Positions 14,790 through 22,892 of a DNA stretch of 24,581 nt are shown piece after piece. The number at the start of each line of letters is the position of its first letter. Position 1 is the first letter of the stretch. The notes beneath the pieces were generated by a model that was given only the letters and a program-made list of their open reading frames with translations, had not been told where the DNA came from and did not search any database. The translations under genes were made by a program, and so were the position numbers. The DNA lies in NCBI GenBank assembly GCA_003516285.1, contig DPCK01000130.1, positions 4,764 to 29,344 of the forward strand, given 5' to 3'. The stretch is from Lutibacter sp. (GTDB taxonomy: Bacteria; Bacteroidota; Bacteroidia; Flavobacteriales; Flavobacteriaceae).

Positions 14790-16052
14790 ATGAAAACGAG
14801 TTCATTTAAAATAGACGGAAGGGTTTGCACCGCCGAAACAGGGTTAAACCTCATAGAAGCCGCAAAACAAAACGGTGTTTTTATTCCAACCTTGTGCCAT
14901 TTTAAACATTTAGATCCGCTAGGAACCTGCAGGGTTTGCACCGTAAAATTAAACAGCCGAGATGTTGCTGGATGCACCGTTCGGGTAGCTGATGGAATGG
15001 AGATAGAAGTGAATACACCCGAATTACTGGATACTCGAAAAGCCATTATAGAAATGATGTTTGTTGAGGGAAACCACTTCTGCCCTTCCTGCGAAAAAAG
15101 CGGTGATTGCCCAATGCAAAATCTGGGATACGAAACCGGCATCAAATTCACCCGCTTTCCACATTTATTTATTGACCGAATTACCGACGCACGTCCCGAA
15201 CGCATTGTGGTAAACCAAAACAGGTGCATTAAATGCAAACGCTGCATTGAAGAAGTAAAAACTTTTGACGGCTACAACATATTCTATTCCATCAACAAAG
15301 GAAATAAAACCATGGTTTCCATTGATTATGAACAAGAGGCAAAATTATCGGAATTACAGGCAGCGCATGCGATGCATATTTGTCCGACCGGTGCTATTTT
15401 AGTCAAAGGGAAATCCTTCAGTAAGCCATTTGGAGACCGAAAATTTGATGCAATTATCGAAGAAAAAACAATGTCTTTAAATCCTGTAAAAAAACACAGA
15501 ACCACTACTAAAAAGAAAATTGTTGCGACCACTTCTCTCGCCGGTTGCTTTGGCTGCCATATGTCCATGCTCGATGTAGATCTAGGGATTCTCGATTTAT
15601 TTGAAGTAATTGAATTTAACAAATCTCCCATCACTGATATAAAGAATTTCAGCAAACATTGTGATATTGGACTTATTGAAGGCGGTTGCTGCAATACCCA
15701 TAATATTGAAGTGCTGCGCGAATTCAGGAAAAATTGCGACATCTTGGTTTCTGTGGGGGAATGTGCCATTTGGGGCGGATTGCCTGCGATGAGAAATACT
15801 TTTCCTTTGGAAGCATGTTTAAAAGAGTCTTATCTCGATTCTATGACGAGTGAGGAAAATGAAACCATTATTCCAAATCATGAGGACATTCCAAAAATTT
15901 TAAACAAAGTATACGCCAATCACGAAATCGTAAAAATAGACCATCATATTCCCGGTTGCCCTCCAGATTCCAGCCATATCTGGAATGTGGTCAAAAATAT
16001 TTTATTCCAGGAAGAATATTCCATAGCTTATCCTAAATACAAATATGATTAA
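14790..16052 (+). CDS. hoxUY: Fused hydrogenase subunits HoxU-HoxY
   Basis: One 420-residue reading frame covers two subunits that are separate in well-studied group 3d hydrogenases. Residues 1-215 are HoxU: [2Fe-2S] ligands C36, C47, C50, C62; the His/Cys [4Fe-4S] site in GNHFCPSCEKSGDC (H96, C98, C101, C107); and a second [4Fe-4S] site in RCIKCKRC (C146, C149, C152) with C198 in HICPTGA. A basic linker (about 230-243, NPVKKHRTTTKKKI) leads to HoxY (about 244-420), the small hydrogenase subunit, with all four proximal-cluster cysteines: C253 and C256 (GCFGCHMS), C325 (VGECAIWGG) and C390 (IPGCPPD). It wires electrons from the NiFe site in HoxH to HoxF. No stop or frameshift separates the parts. 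It lies 15 bp before hoxH. Confidence 0.9.
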   Translation: MKTSSFKIDGRVCTAETGLNLIEAAKQNGVFIPTLCHFKHLDPLGTCRVCTVKLNSRDVAGCTVRVADGMEIEVNTPELLDTRKAIIEMMFVEGNHFCPSCEKSGDCPMQNLGYETGIKFTRFPHLFIDRITDARPERIVVNQNRCIKCKRCIEEVKTFDGYNIFYSINKGNKTMVSIDYEQEAKLSELQAAHAMHICPTGAILVKGKSFSKPFGDRKFDAIIEEKTMSLNPVKKHRTTTKKKIVATTSLAGCFGCHMSMLDVDLGILDLFEVIEFNKSPITDIKNFSKHCDIGLIEGGCCNTHNIEVLREFRKNCDILVSVGECAIWGGLPAMRNTFPLEACLKESYLDSMTSEENETIIPNHEDIPKILNKVYANHEIVKIDHHIPGCPPDSSHIWNVVKNILFQEEYSIAYPKYKYD

Positions 16053-16067
16053 ATAACAAAGCGATTC

Positions 16068-17519
16068 ATGGAAACAAGAAAAATAATTATCGATCCTATC
16101 ACACGAGTTGAAGGCCACGGAAAAGTTACCATAAGACTTGATGAAAAAGGCATGGTGAGCGATGCTTTTTTCCATATTGTGGAATTTAGGGGTTTTGAAA
16201 AATTTATTCAGGGACATCCTTATTGGGAAGCGCCGGTATTGGTGCAGCGACTTTGCGGCATTTGTCCGGTAAGCCATCATTTGGCTGCGGCAAAAGCCAT
16301 TGACCAATTGGTTGGTGTAGATCCGGAAAATTTATCGCCAACTGCCACAAAACTGCGAAAATTATTGCATTTCGGACAAGTTTTTCAATCGCACGCCTTA
16401 CATTTTTTCTATTTGGCTTCCCCAGATCTTTTATTCGGGATTGATGCCCCTGCGGAAAAAAGAAATGTGGTCGCCGTTGCTGCGGAAAACAGAGAACTTG
16501 CCAAAAAAGGCATTTTGATGCGAAAATTCGGACAAGAAATCATAAAAGCCCTGGCAGGTAAAAAAATTCACGGAATTTTGGCCGTTCCCGGCGGCGTGCA
16601 TAAAACATTCACAGCGGAAGAACGCGCTTATTTCTTGGACGGAAAGCTTATTCCAAACATTGATACGATGATTGCCTGGTCAAAAGAAATGGTTGATTTT
16701 ATAAAAATATATCAACAAAAAAATGCTGGGTGGATTGACAATTTCGCAGCCTACCCTTCCAATCATTTGAGTTTGGTACGCGAAAGAACAGGTGCTTTTG
16801 AATTGTATGACGGGCGCTTGAGATCAGTTGATTTTGAAGGAAATGAATTATTAAATATTGCGGACGTTGACTATCGCAATCACTTTAAAGAAGCCGTTGA
16901 ACCTTGGTCCTATTTGAAATTCCCCTATATGACAAAATACGGAAGAGAAAACGGATGGAACCGTGTTGGGCCATTGGCCCGGTTAAATACCTGCGCCTTT
17001 ATGGGAACGCTACTTGCCGAAAATGAACGACAAATATTTAAGGAATACTCCCAAAACAAACCCAACAATATGACGATGCATACGCATTGGGCGCGATTGA
17101 TTGAATTGCTGTATTGTGCGGAAGCGATGAAAGAATTTCTGTTAGATGACGCCCTGATGAACAATGATTTGGTGCGCAAAGGCACGCCTCGACTTAAAGG
17201 TATTGGCATTATTGAGGCGCCAAGGGGAACGCTGATTCACGAATACCATACAGATGAAAAAGGCTTGATCACCAAATGCAATTTAATTGTTTCAACCACG
17301 CACAATAACGAAGCGATGAATCGTGGTGTTAGAGAAGTTGCAAAAAATGTACTCAATAACAAACCCGAAATTACGGAACCTATGCTGAACCAGATTGAAA
17401 TAGCCATCAGGGCTTACGATCCTTGTTTAAGCTGCGCTACGCACGCATTGGGTGAATTGCCTTTAATGGTGCAATTGGAAGATTGTTACGGAAACATCAT
17501 CGATGAAAAAATTAAATAA
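16068..17519 (+). CDS. hoxH: [NiFe]-hydrogenase large subunit HoxH (group 3d)
   Basis: The catalytic subunit, 483 residues and close to the known HoxH length. The N-terminal L1 site is RLCGICPVSH (C63, C66, with H70) and the C-terminal L2 site is DPCLSCATH (C453, C456, H459). Together they give the four cysteines that hold the Ni-Fe(CN)2CO centre. After H459 a 24-residue tail (ALGELPLMVQ...) should be removed by the specific protease on nickel insertion. The phrases DPITRVEGHGKV, VEFRGFEKFIQGHP and NNMTMHTHWAR match HoxH of NAD-linked hydrogenases as I recall them. It oxidises H2 or reduces protons in the cytoplasm. All key ligands are present, so the enzyme looks intact. Its 3' end overlaps the protease gene by 17 bp. 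Confidence 0.95.
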   Translation: METRKIIIDPITRVEGHGKVTIRLDEKGMVSDAFFHIVEFRGFEKFIQGHPYWEAPVLVQRLCGICPVSHHLAAAKAIDQLVGVDPENLSPTATKLRKLLHFGQVFQSHALHFFYLASPDLLFGIDAPAEKRNVVAVAAENRELAKKGILMRKFGQEIIKALAGKKIHGILAVPGGVHKTFTAEERAYFLDGKLIPNIDTMIAWSKEMVDFIKIYQQKNAGWIDNFAAYPSNHLSLVRERTGAFELYDGRLRSVDFEGNELLNIADVDYRNHFKEAVEPWSYLKFPYMTKYGRENGWNRVGPLARLNTCAFMGTLLAENERQIFKEYSQNKPNNMTMHTHWARLIELLYCAEAMKEFLLDDALMNNDLVRKGTPRLKGIGIIEAPRGTLIHEYHTDEKGLITKCNLIVSTTHNNEAMNRGVREVAKNVLNNKPEITEPMLNQIEIAIRAYDPCLSCATHALGELPLMVQLEDCYGNIIDEKIK

Positions 17520-17964
17520 TACGCTAATTATCGGCATAGGAAACAACACCCGGAAAGACGACGGACTTGGATGGTATTTTTTAGAACTTCTTGAAAAAGA
17601 AGGATTTAATCCCAATAATTTAATTAATAAATACCAGTTGATGGTAGAAGATGCGGAATTGATTTCGGGATTTGATTCCGTTATTTTTGTTGATGCCTGT
17701 AAAACAGAATTGAAAAACGGATTTTTATTTGAGCGCATTTATCCTGCAGAAGAAGTTTCATTTTCTACCCATTCCGTTCCTCCAAACCAAATTTTGAGAC
17801 TTTGTGAAACTATTTATGCCAAAAATCCGAGGGCTTATTTGCTTAAAATTCAAGGATTTCAATGGAATATTGAAATCGGATTGTCAAAACAGGCAGAAAC
17901 AAATTTAAAAAATGCCTTTTCTTATTTTGTTGAAAATTTTAGCAAAATTCAAAAATTCCATTGA
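17503..17964 (+). CDS. hoxW: Hydrogenase maturation protease (HoxW/HycI family)
   Basis: A peptidase of 153 residues that removes the C-terminal tail of the hydrogenase large subunit. The N-terminal motif GIGNNTRKDDGLGW (11-24) and the three nickel-sensing residues of the HycI/HybD family, D20, D64 (IFVDAC) and H90 (STHSVPP), are all present. Its start lies inside hoxH, with a 17-bp overlap, which points to coupled expression with its substrate. It is the last gene of the operon. The general Hyp maturation factors (HypA-F) needed to build the NiFe centre are not encoded in the window. Confidence 0.88.
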   Translation: MKKLNNTLIIGIGNNTRKDDGLGWYFLELLEKEGFNPNNLINKYQLMVEDAELISGFDSVIFVDACKTELKNGFLFERIYPAEEVSFSTHSVPPNQILRLCETIYAKNPRAYLLKIQGFQWNIEIGLSKQAETNLKNAFSYFVENFSKIQKFH

Positions 17965-17993
17965 TTGATATCTATTTAATGTTTTTTTTAACA

Positions 17994-18105
17994 AGACGCG
18001 TTAGCGATTGAAGTGAAAAGCCCACAGTTGCGCTTTTGGGCGCAACGAGGACTTGCAGCGGAAAGCGCGACCCGCCAGCTGGCGGGGAACGCCCACAAAA
18101 AAAAC
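17994..18105 (+). repeat. GC-rich multi-hairpin intergenic repeat (REP-like), copy 2
   Basis: This block follows hoxW and a T8 run. It begins GCGTTAGCGATTGAAG, then has the stem GTTGCGC/GCGCAAC (18027-18033/18040-18046), GCGGAAAGCGCGACC, the perfect palindrome CCCGCCAGCTGGCGGG (18071-18086) and AACGCCC. The order of conserved words matches the minus strand of 9775-9910 with different palindromes, so both belong to one repeat family in opposite orientations. Confidence 0.7.
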
Positions 18106-18231
18106 AGTCCGGCTCAAAATATTAAGAGAAATCTTATTTTGAAAAAAGCTTTAATTTAAAATGATTCTAAAGTTTAAATTTCAGGTTGTTTTATTTAAAT
18201 ACTTAAATTAGCGCGACCAAAACTTTAAAGT

Positions 18232-19473
18232 ATGTCCGAGAAATCTTCTAATAGCCCAAACTTAGCCATCATTTCAAATACACCAAAGCGCATTTTAGTT
18301 GGCATCCAATTTTTATTTGTTGCATTTGGCGCAACGGTGCTGGTGCCTTTGTTAATAGGTATTGACCCGTCTGTTGCGTTGTTTACCGCGGGCGTTGGGA
18401 CGCTTATTTTTCACCTGATTACCAAAGGAAAAGTGCCGATTTTTTTAGGGAGCAGCTTTGCTTTTATTGCGCCGATTGTGGCCGCCACTGAATTGTATGG
18501 TTATCCCGGAACATTGGGAGGCCTTATTGCGGTTGGTTTGGTGTATGGAATTGTCTCTTTTGTTGTGAAAATGTGGGGATTGAAAGTGATTGAAAAAATA
18601 TTTCCGTCGGTGGTGGTCGGACCCGTTATTATGGTGATTGGGCTATCATTGGCCTCTGTTGGCGTAGATATGGCAAAATCAAACTGGCCCATTGCATTTG
18701 CGGTTTTAATTACGGCCATTTTCATTGTGATTTACACCAAAGGCTTGATAAAATTGATTCCCATTTTTATCGGAATTATTGTAGGCTATCTCATCTCAAT
18801 TTTTGCGGGATTGGTGGATTTTTCTTCGGTAAGCGAAGCAGCCTGGTTTGCGCTTCCAAATTTTACGGCTCCTGAATTTAACTGGGCGGCCATTTTATAT
18901 ATGATTCCGGTGGCCATTGCACCAATTATTGAACATATAGGCGACATCTACGCGATTGGCGGTGTTGCAGAAAAAGAATTTGTTAAAGATCCCGGATTGC
19001 ACCGCACCTTGTTGGGCGATGGTATTGCCACTGCTTTTGCCGGATTTTTAGGCGGACCACCAAACACCACATATTCTGAAGTTACCGGCGCGGTGGCTTT
19101 AACCAAAATTACCGATCCCAGAGTATTGCGCATTGCGGCTGTTACCGCCATTGTGTTTTCATTGGTAGGGAAAATAAGCGCTGTTTTAAAAACCATTCCG
19201 CCAGCAGTATTGGGTGGCATTATGTTGCTGCTTTTCGGAATGATTGCCAGTATTGGGATTAAAACCCTGATCGATGCAAAAACCGATTTTTCCATCACAA
19301 GAAATCAGGTGATAGTTTCTGTTATTTTAACCATTGGTATTGGCGGTGCACAAATGAGTTATGGTAATTTCTCTTTGGCAGGAATAGGATTGGCTTCTGT
19401 AATCGGCGTTATTTTAAACTTGATTTTGCCAAAAATGCGTGGTAAAATAAAAGAAATTCCGAATGAATTATAA
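18232..19473 (+). CDS. uraA: Uracil permease (NCS2/UraA family)
   Basis: A 413-residue inner-membrane nucleobase:H+ symporter with about 14 hydrophobic helices. NCS2 signatures include PIFLGSSFAFIAPI, the helix-8 acidic site APIIEHIGD (E234, H235) and the helix-10 motif GGPPNTTYSEVTGAVALT (E283), which correspond to the uracil- and proton-coupling residues of E. coli UraA. It imports uracil, or possibly xanthine as in the wider family, for salvage. It is transcribed alone on the plus strand after the REP-like element and ends at a strong bidirectional terminator. No pyr leader or riboswitch could be recognised upstream. It is convergent with a purine-type permease operon. Confidence 0.88.
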   Translation: MSEKSSNSPNLAIISNTPKRILVGIQFLFVAFGATVLVPLLIGIDPSVALFTAGVGTLIFHLITKGKVPIFLGSSFAFIAPIVAATELYGYPGTLGGLIAVGLVYGIVSFVVKMWGLKVIEKIFPSVVVGPVIMVIGLSLASVGVDMAKSNWPIAFAVLITAIFIVIYTKGLIKLIPIFIGIIVGYLISIFAGLVDFSSVSEAAWFALPNFTAPEFNWAAILYMIPVAIAPIIEHIGDIYAIGGVAEKEFVKDPGLHRTLLGDGIATAFAGFLGGPPNTTYSEVTGAVALTKITDPRVLRIAAVTAIVFSLVGKISAVLKTIPPAVLGGIMLLLFGMIASIGIKTLIDAKTDFSITRNQVIVSVILTIGIGGAQMSYGNFSLAGIGLASVIGVILNLILPKMRGKIKEIPNEL

Positions 19474-19492
19474 TAAATCACCTGTATAAATT

Positions 19493-19528
19493 AAAAAAGC
19501 CTTTCTGAAAATTCAGAAAGGCTTTTTT
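19493..19528. terminator. Bidirectional rho-independent terminator
   Basis: AAAAAAGCC followed by TTCTGAAAATTCAGAA and GGCTTTTTT forms an essentially perfect stem with A-run and T-run on both sides. It therefore serves uraA (+) and the convergent purine permease gene (-), whose stop codon lies 20 bp away. Confidence 0.92.
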
Positions 19529-19548
19529 AATGTCAATATTTCATTTTA

Positions 19549-20844
19549 TCACACATAAAACTTGATCAAAAACAGAATTGCGATTACATACATAATTGGT
19601 TTTATTTCTTTATACCTGCCGGTAAGCAGTTTTAAGATCACAAAAGAAAGCATTCCAAATACAATTCCTTCTGCGATGCTGTAAGTTAACGGCATCATAA
19701 TAATGGTGAAAAAAGCCGGAATGGCTTCCGTAAAATCATCCAGATCAATTTTCATAATTGGCGATATCATAAACAATCCGACGATAATTAATGCCGGAGC
19801 GGTTGCCGCCGCCGGAATTATCATAAAAATTGGTGCAAAAAACAAGGCCAAAACAAACATTCCTGCAACGGTTAACGCAGTCATTCCTGTCTTTCCGCCT
19901 TCAGCAACGCCTGCAGCACTTTCCACGTAAGTGGTGACTGTTGAAGTTCCCAGCATAGCGCCAACGGTAGTTCCGATCGCATCGGCAAATAAAGCTTGTT
20001 TGACTCTTGGCACGTTTCCGTCTTTGTCCAGCATATCCGCTTTTGAAGATACGCCAACCAATGTTCCCACAGTGTCAAACATATCCACAAATAAAAAGGT
20101 GAATAATACGATTAACATATCCAACGTAAATACCTGAGAAAAATCGAACTTAAAGAAAATTGGCTCAATGGAAGGCGGCAAACTCACCACACTGAAGTTT
20201 TCCGGTATTACCGTGACACCCACAAATATTCCTATGATTGTGGAAGCCAAAATTCCGATTAAAATGGCACCTTTTACTTTTTTAGCGAATAAAACACCAA
20301 TGATAATCACACCTGCCAAACCCACCAAAACGGCAGGATTCCGCATATCACCCAAACCAACCAAAGTTGCAGGATTGTCCACAATTAATCCGGTTCCTTT
20401 CAACCCGATAAAAGCGATGAACAAACCAATTCCTACGGAAACTGCATGTTTCAGGTTTATAGGAATGGAGTTTACGATTAATTCCCTGATATTAAATGCC
20501 GTTAAAAGAATAAAAATGATTCCTTCCAAAAAAACAGCCGTTAAGGCAAACTGCCAGGAATAACCCATTCCCAAAACCACCGTAAAAGCAAAAAAGGCGT
20601 TTAAGCCCATTCCCGGCGCCAAAGCAAAAGGCAATTTGGCCACCAAAGCCATTACCAACGTTGCGATGATGGCCGATAAAGCCGTTGCAGTAAATACGGC
20701 GTCTTTATCCATTCCTGCGGCACTTAATATGCTCGGATTTACGGCTAAAATGTAAACCATCGTCATAAAAGTGGTAATTCCGGCAATAATCTCCGTTCTT
20801 AACGTCGATTTATTTTCTGTTATTTTAAAAAACTTATCTAACAT
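19549..20844 (-). CDS. NCS2-type purine (guanine/hypoxanthine/adenine) permease, AzgA-like
   Basis: A 431-residue multi-spanning inner-membrane permease. It starts MLDKFFKITENKSTLRTEIIAGITTFMTM, with the RTEIIAGITTFMTMVYI phrase typical of the AzgA/GhxP/PbuG branch of NCS2. Further signatures are LPFALAPGMGLNAFFAF (about 70-86), FLFVDMFDTVGTLVGVS (about 247-263) and GTSTVTTYVESAAGVAEGGKTG (about 298-319). It imports purine bases with protons. It starts 16 bp after the DUF5020 gene on the same strand, so the pair is an operon for purine or nucleoside entry across both membranes. Exact base specificity cannot be read. The transcript ends at the shared terminator at 19493-19528. Confidence 0.88.
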   Translation of the reverse strand: MLDKFFKITENKSTLRTEIIAGITTFMTMVYILAVNPSILSAAGMDKDAVFTATALSAIIATLVMALVAKLPFALAPGMGLNAFFAFTVVLGMGYSWQFALTAVFLEGIIFILLTAFNIRELIVNSIPINLKHAVSVGIGLFIAFIGLKGTGLIVDNPATLVGLGDMRNPAVLVGLAGVIIIGVLFAKKVKGAILIGILASTIIGIFVGVTVIPENFSVVSLPPSIEPIFFKFDFSQVFTLDMLIVLFTFLFVDMFDTVGTLVGVSSKADMLDKDGNVPRVKQALFADAIGTTVGAMLGTSTVTTYVESAAGVAEGGKTGMTALTVAGMFVLALFFAPIFMIIPAAATAPALIIVGLFMISPIMKIDLDDFTEAIPAFFTIIMMPLTYSIAEGIVFGMLSFVILKLLTGRYKEIKPIMYVIAILFLIKFYV

Positions 20845-20860
20845 AATTTGCTGTTTTTTT

Positions 20861-21517
20861 TTAAATATTCCATTTTATGGCCAACGTTGGCCTTACTTTG
20901 AATTCATATACATAAGCGAAGTTATTTGACAATTCAACCTCTCCTCCTACTGAAAAACTTTTATTTAAATGAAACCACAATTGCGGTTCGGATAAAAATA
21001 CTGTTTTATCGGTAAGACCGTTTTCCGACCATAAATCGGCGAAACCGGAAAAAGTAAGTTTATTTTCAATCAGATTTACGTACCAGGTTCCTGTAATTTG
21101 GTAGTTGGCTTCACCGGCATTTTTAATCGCTTTGTAGCCAGCATAGGTTGAAAATCCCATTTTTGCATTTCCTTTTGCATAATTGGCGCCAAAAATCCAC
21201 GCATCGTTGATGGTAAAGCCTCCCATACCTGTCGGTGTTTTAAAAGTTCCCAATCCGCCATTGTATTCCACGTGTAATCCGACCGGCATTTTTTCAGTTT
21301 TCAAGACACGTGCAATTTCATAATAGCTGCCACTGATACCGGAACTTGCATTGTAATCAAAATCGATAAAGGTAAAAGTATTTCCATATTTATCGGGCTT
21401 AAAAAGCTCAAAAGTTGTGGTAAAGTGGCCTCGTTCAAAATCTCTGTGTAACTGAAAGTTTTGCGCACTCACGGTAACTGCAATAAAAAATGTGATAATT
21501 GTGATGATTTTTTTCAT
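20861..21517 (-). CDS. DUF5020 outer-membrane protein, Tsx-like nucleoside channel
   Basis: A 218-residue protein with signal peptide MKKIITIITFFIAVTVSAQ|N, then alternating aromatic beta-strands (for example GNTFTFIDFDYN, ANYQITGTWYVNLIENKLTF, KVRPTLAIKWNI) ending in an aromatic strand, as in a small outer-membrane barrel. The FTFIDFDY start and overall layout match DUF5020, a family related to Tsx nucleoside-specific porins. Being directly upstream of a purine permease fits a role as outer-membrane channel for nucleosides or bases. Family assignment is by recognition; channel function is inferred from context. The candidate -7 upstream (21555-21562) is imperfect. Confidence 0.78.
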   Translation of the reverse strand: MKKIITIITFFIAVTVSAQNFQLHRDFERGHFTTTFELFKPDKYGNTFTFIDFDYNASSGISGSYYEIARVLKTEKMPVGLHVEYNGGLGTFKTPTGMGGFTINDAWIFGANYAKGNAKMGFSTYAGYKAIKNAGEANYQITGTWYVNLIENKLTFSGFADLWSENGLTDKTVFLSEPQLWFHLNKSFSVGGEVELSNNFAYVYEFKVRPTLAIKWNI

Positions 21518-21554
21518 GGTTTTAAAATTTCTGAAATTAATTTTAAAAATACCA

Positions 21555-21562
21555 CAAATATG
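21555..21562 (-). promoter_or_regulatory. Weak candidate -7 element before the DUF5020 operon
   Basis: CATATTTG on the minus strand matches seven of eight positions of TAnnTTTG and lies 37 bp before the start codon. No well-spaced TTG is found. Next to it is a near palindrome, GAGCAC-N6-GTGTTC (21563-21580), that could be an operator. Confidence 0.3.
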
Positions 21563-21689
21563 AGCACAGCAAAGTGTTCCTTAAATTCAATTATTAACAG
21601 GTAATTAACTATTTATAATTGGTATAAATTAGGCGAGAAAATAGAAAAAAGAATAGAGGCTAAAGACTTTTATATAGTAATATTCTTGT

Positions 21690-22892
21690 TTAGTTTATAA
21701 CAACGCTTACAATTTCATCGGCAATCGCCAAACAGGAAGTTGCTGCAGGCGAAGGTGCGTTTAACACATGGATATTTCCGTTGTGTTTCATAATTTTAAA
21801 ATCATCGATCATATTTCCGTCAAAATCAATCGCCTGCGCCCTAACGCCCGCTCTTGCCGGTTGCACATCATTTACCGTAATGGTCGGCATCATTTTTTGC
21901 AAGGCTTTTACAAAAAGTCGTTTTGAGAAAGCTCTTTTGTACTCATCAATTCCTTTGCGCCAATGTTTGCCGAACAATTTCCAGGTTCCCTTAAAAGTTA
22001 ACGCTTCAAAAGTATCTTTTAAATCGAAACTTGTACGTTGGTAACCTTCTCTTTTAAAAGTAAAAACAGCATTTGGGCCGCATTCAATGCCGCCGTGAAT
22101 CATTCGTGTGAAATGCACGCCTAAAAACGGAAATTTTGGGTCCGGAACAGGATATACCAAATTGTTGATTTTATGTGCAGCTTCGGGCTTCAATTCAAAA
22201 TAATCGCCCCTGAAACCCACAATATGCAAATCGAGTTTTAGATCATCTTTTGCGGCGATGCGGTCGGATTGCAATCCGGTGCAGAAAATAACTTTATTGG
22301 CAATAAAATCTCCCTGATTTGTTTTTAAGGTGGTAGAATCAGTTTCGGCAATAACTTCTAATACTTCGCAGGGTTTTATCAATCTGCTTTCGGCATTGAT
22401 AGATGTGATTTGATCAACAAAAGCAATACAAACCGCTACATAATCGATGATTCCTGCAGTTGGAACCCAAATTCCTTTAATGCCTTCAATAAAAGGTTCT
22501 TTTTGTTTTATTTCTTCGGAAGTCAGATAACAGATTCCCGGTGTTTCATTTTGAATTCCTCTTTGGTAAATATCGTCAAGAACTGGCAATTCCTGTTTTG
22601 TAGCCGCTACAATTACCTTTCCGCAAACATCGTGTTTAATATTATTTTCAATGGCAAATTTTACCAATTGGGCACTGCCTATTTTACAATTTTTTGCTTT
22701 ATAGGAACCTGGTTTGTAGTAAATTCCGGAGTGCATTACACCCGAATTTCGGCCGGTTTGATGCAAGCCGATTTCGGGTTCTTTTTCTAAAATAAGAATT
22801 GATTTTTCGGGAAATTTTAATTGTAATTTATAAGCTGTGGCGAGTCCGACAATGCCGGCTCCAACAACGATAAAATCAAAATTATTGGACAT
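21690..22892 (-). CDS. lhgO: L-2-hydroxyglutarate oxidase (FAD-dependent)
   Basis: A 400-residue DAO-family flavoprotein. The ATG at 22892 is preferred; a six-residue longer form would need TTG. It has the N-terminal dinucleotide motif FIVVGAGIVGLATAYKL (residues about 7-23), EKEPEIGLHQTGRNSGVMHSGIYY (the His/Ser-rich FAD-contact segment typical of LhgO), CGKVIVA, and a C-terminal FAD segment HVLNAPSPAATSCLAIAD. It oxidises L-2-hydroxyglutarate to 2-oxoglutarate and passes electrons to the respiratory chain, removing a by-product of dehydrogenase side reactions. Its start overlaps the end of the MFS gene by 11 bp, so the two are cotranscribed; a shared function is not evident. A closely related DAO enzyme is the alternative. 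Confidence 0.88.
   Translation of the reverse strand: MSNNFDFIVVGAGIVGLATAYKLQLKFPEKSILILEKEPEIGLHQTGRNSGVMHSGIYYKPGSYKAKNCKIGSAQLVKFAIENNIKHDVCGKVIVAATKQELPVLDDIYQRGIQNETPGICYLTSEEIKQKEPFIEGIKGIWVPTAGIIDYVAVCIAFVDQITSINAESRLIKPCEVLEVIAETDSTTLKTNQGDFIANKVIFCTGLQSDRIAAKDDLKLDLHIVGFRGDYFELKPEAAHKINNLVYPVPDPKFPFLGVHFTRMIHGGIECGPNAVFTFKREGYQRTSFDLKDTFEALTFKGTWKLFGKHWRKGIDEYKRAFSKRLFVKALQKMMPTITVNDVQPARAGVRAQAIDFDGNMIDDFKIMKHNGNIHVLNAPSPAATSCLAIADEIVSVVIN

Noticed and set aside
14711..15247. 178-residue open frame antisense to hoxUY
   Set aside because: It lies opposite the cluster-binding HoxU motifs and has no family resemblance.
12891..16052. Respiratory complex I genes nuoE/nuoF/nuoG
   Set aside because: NuoE and NuoF are fused, the NuoG-like part is short and runs into a hydrogenase small subunit, and hoxH plus its protease follow.
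17965..18231. Riboswitch or attenuator upstream of uraA
   Set aside because: The hairpins belong to the REP-like repeat family seen elsewhere; no purine, PreQ1 or PyrR-type conserved core was found.
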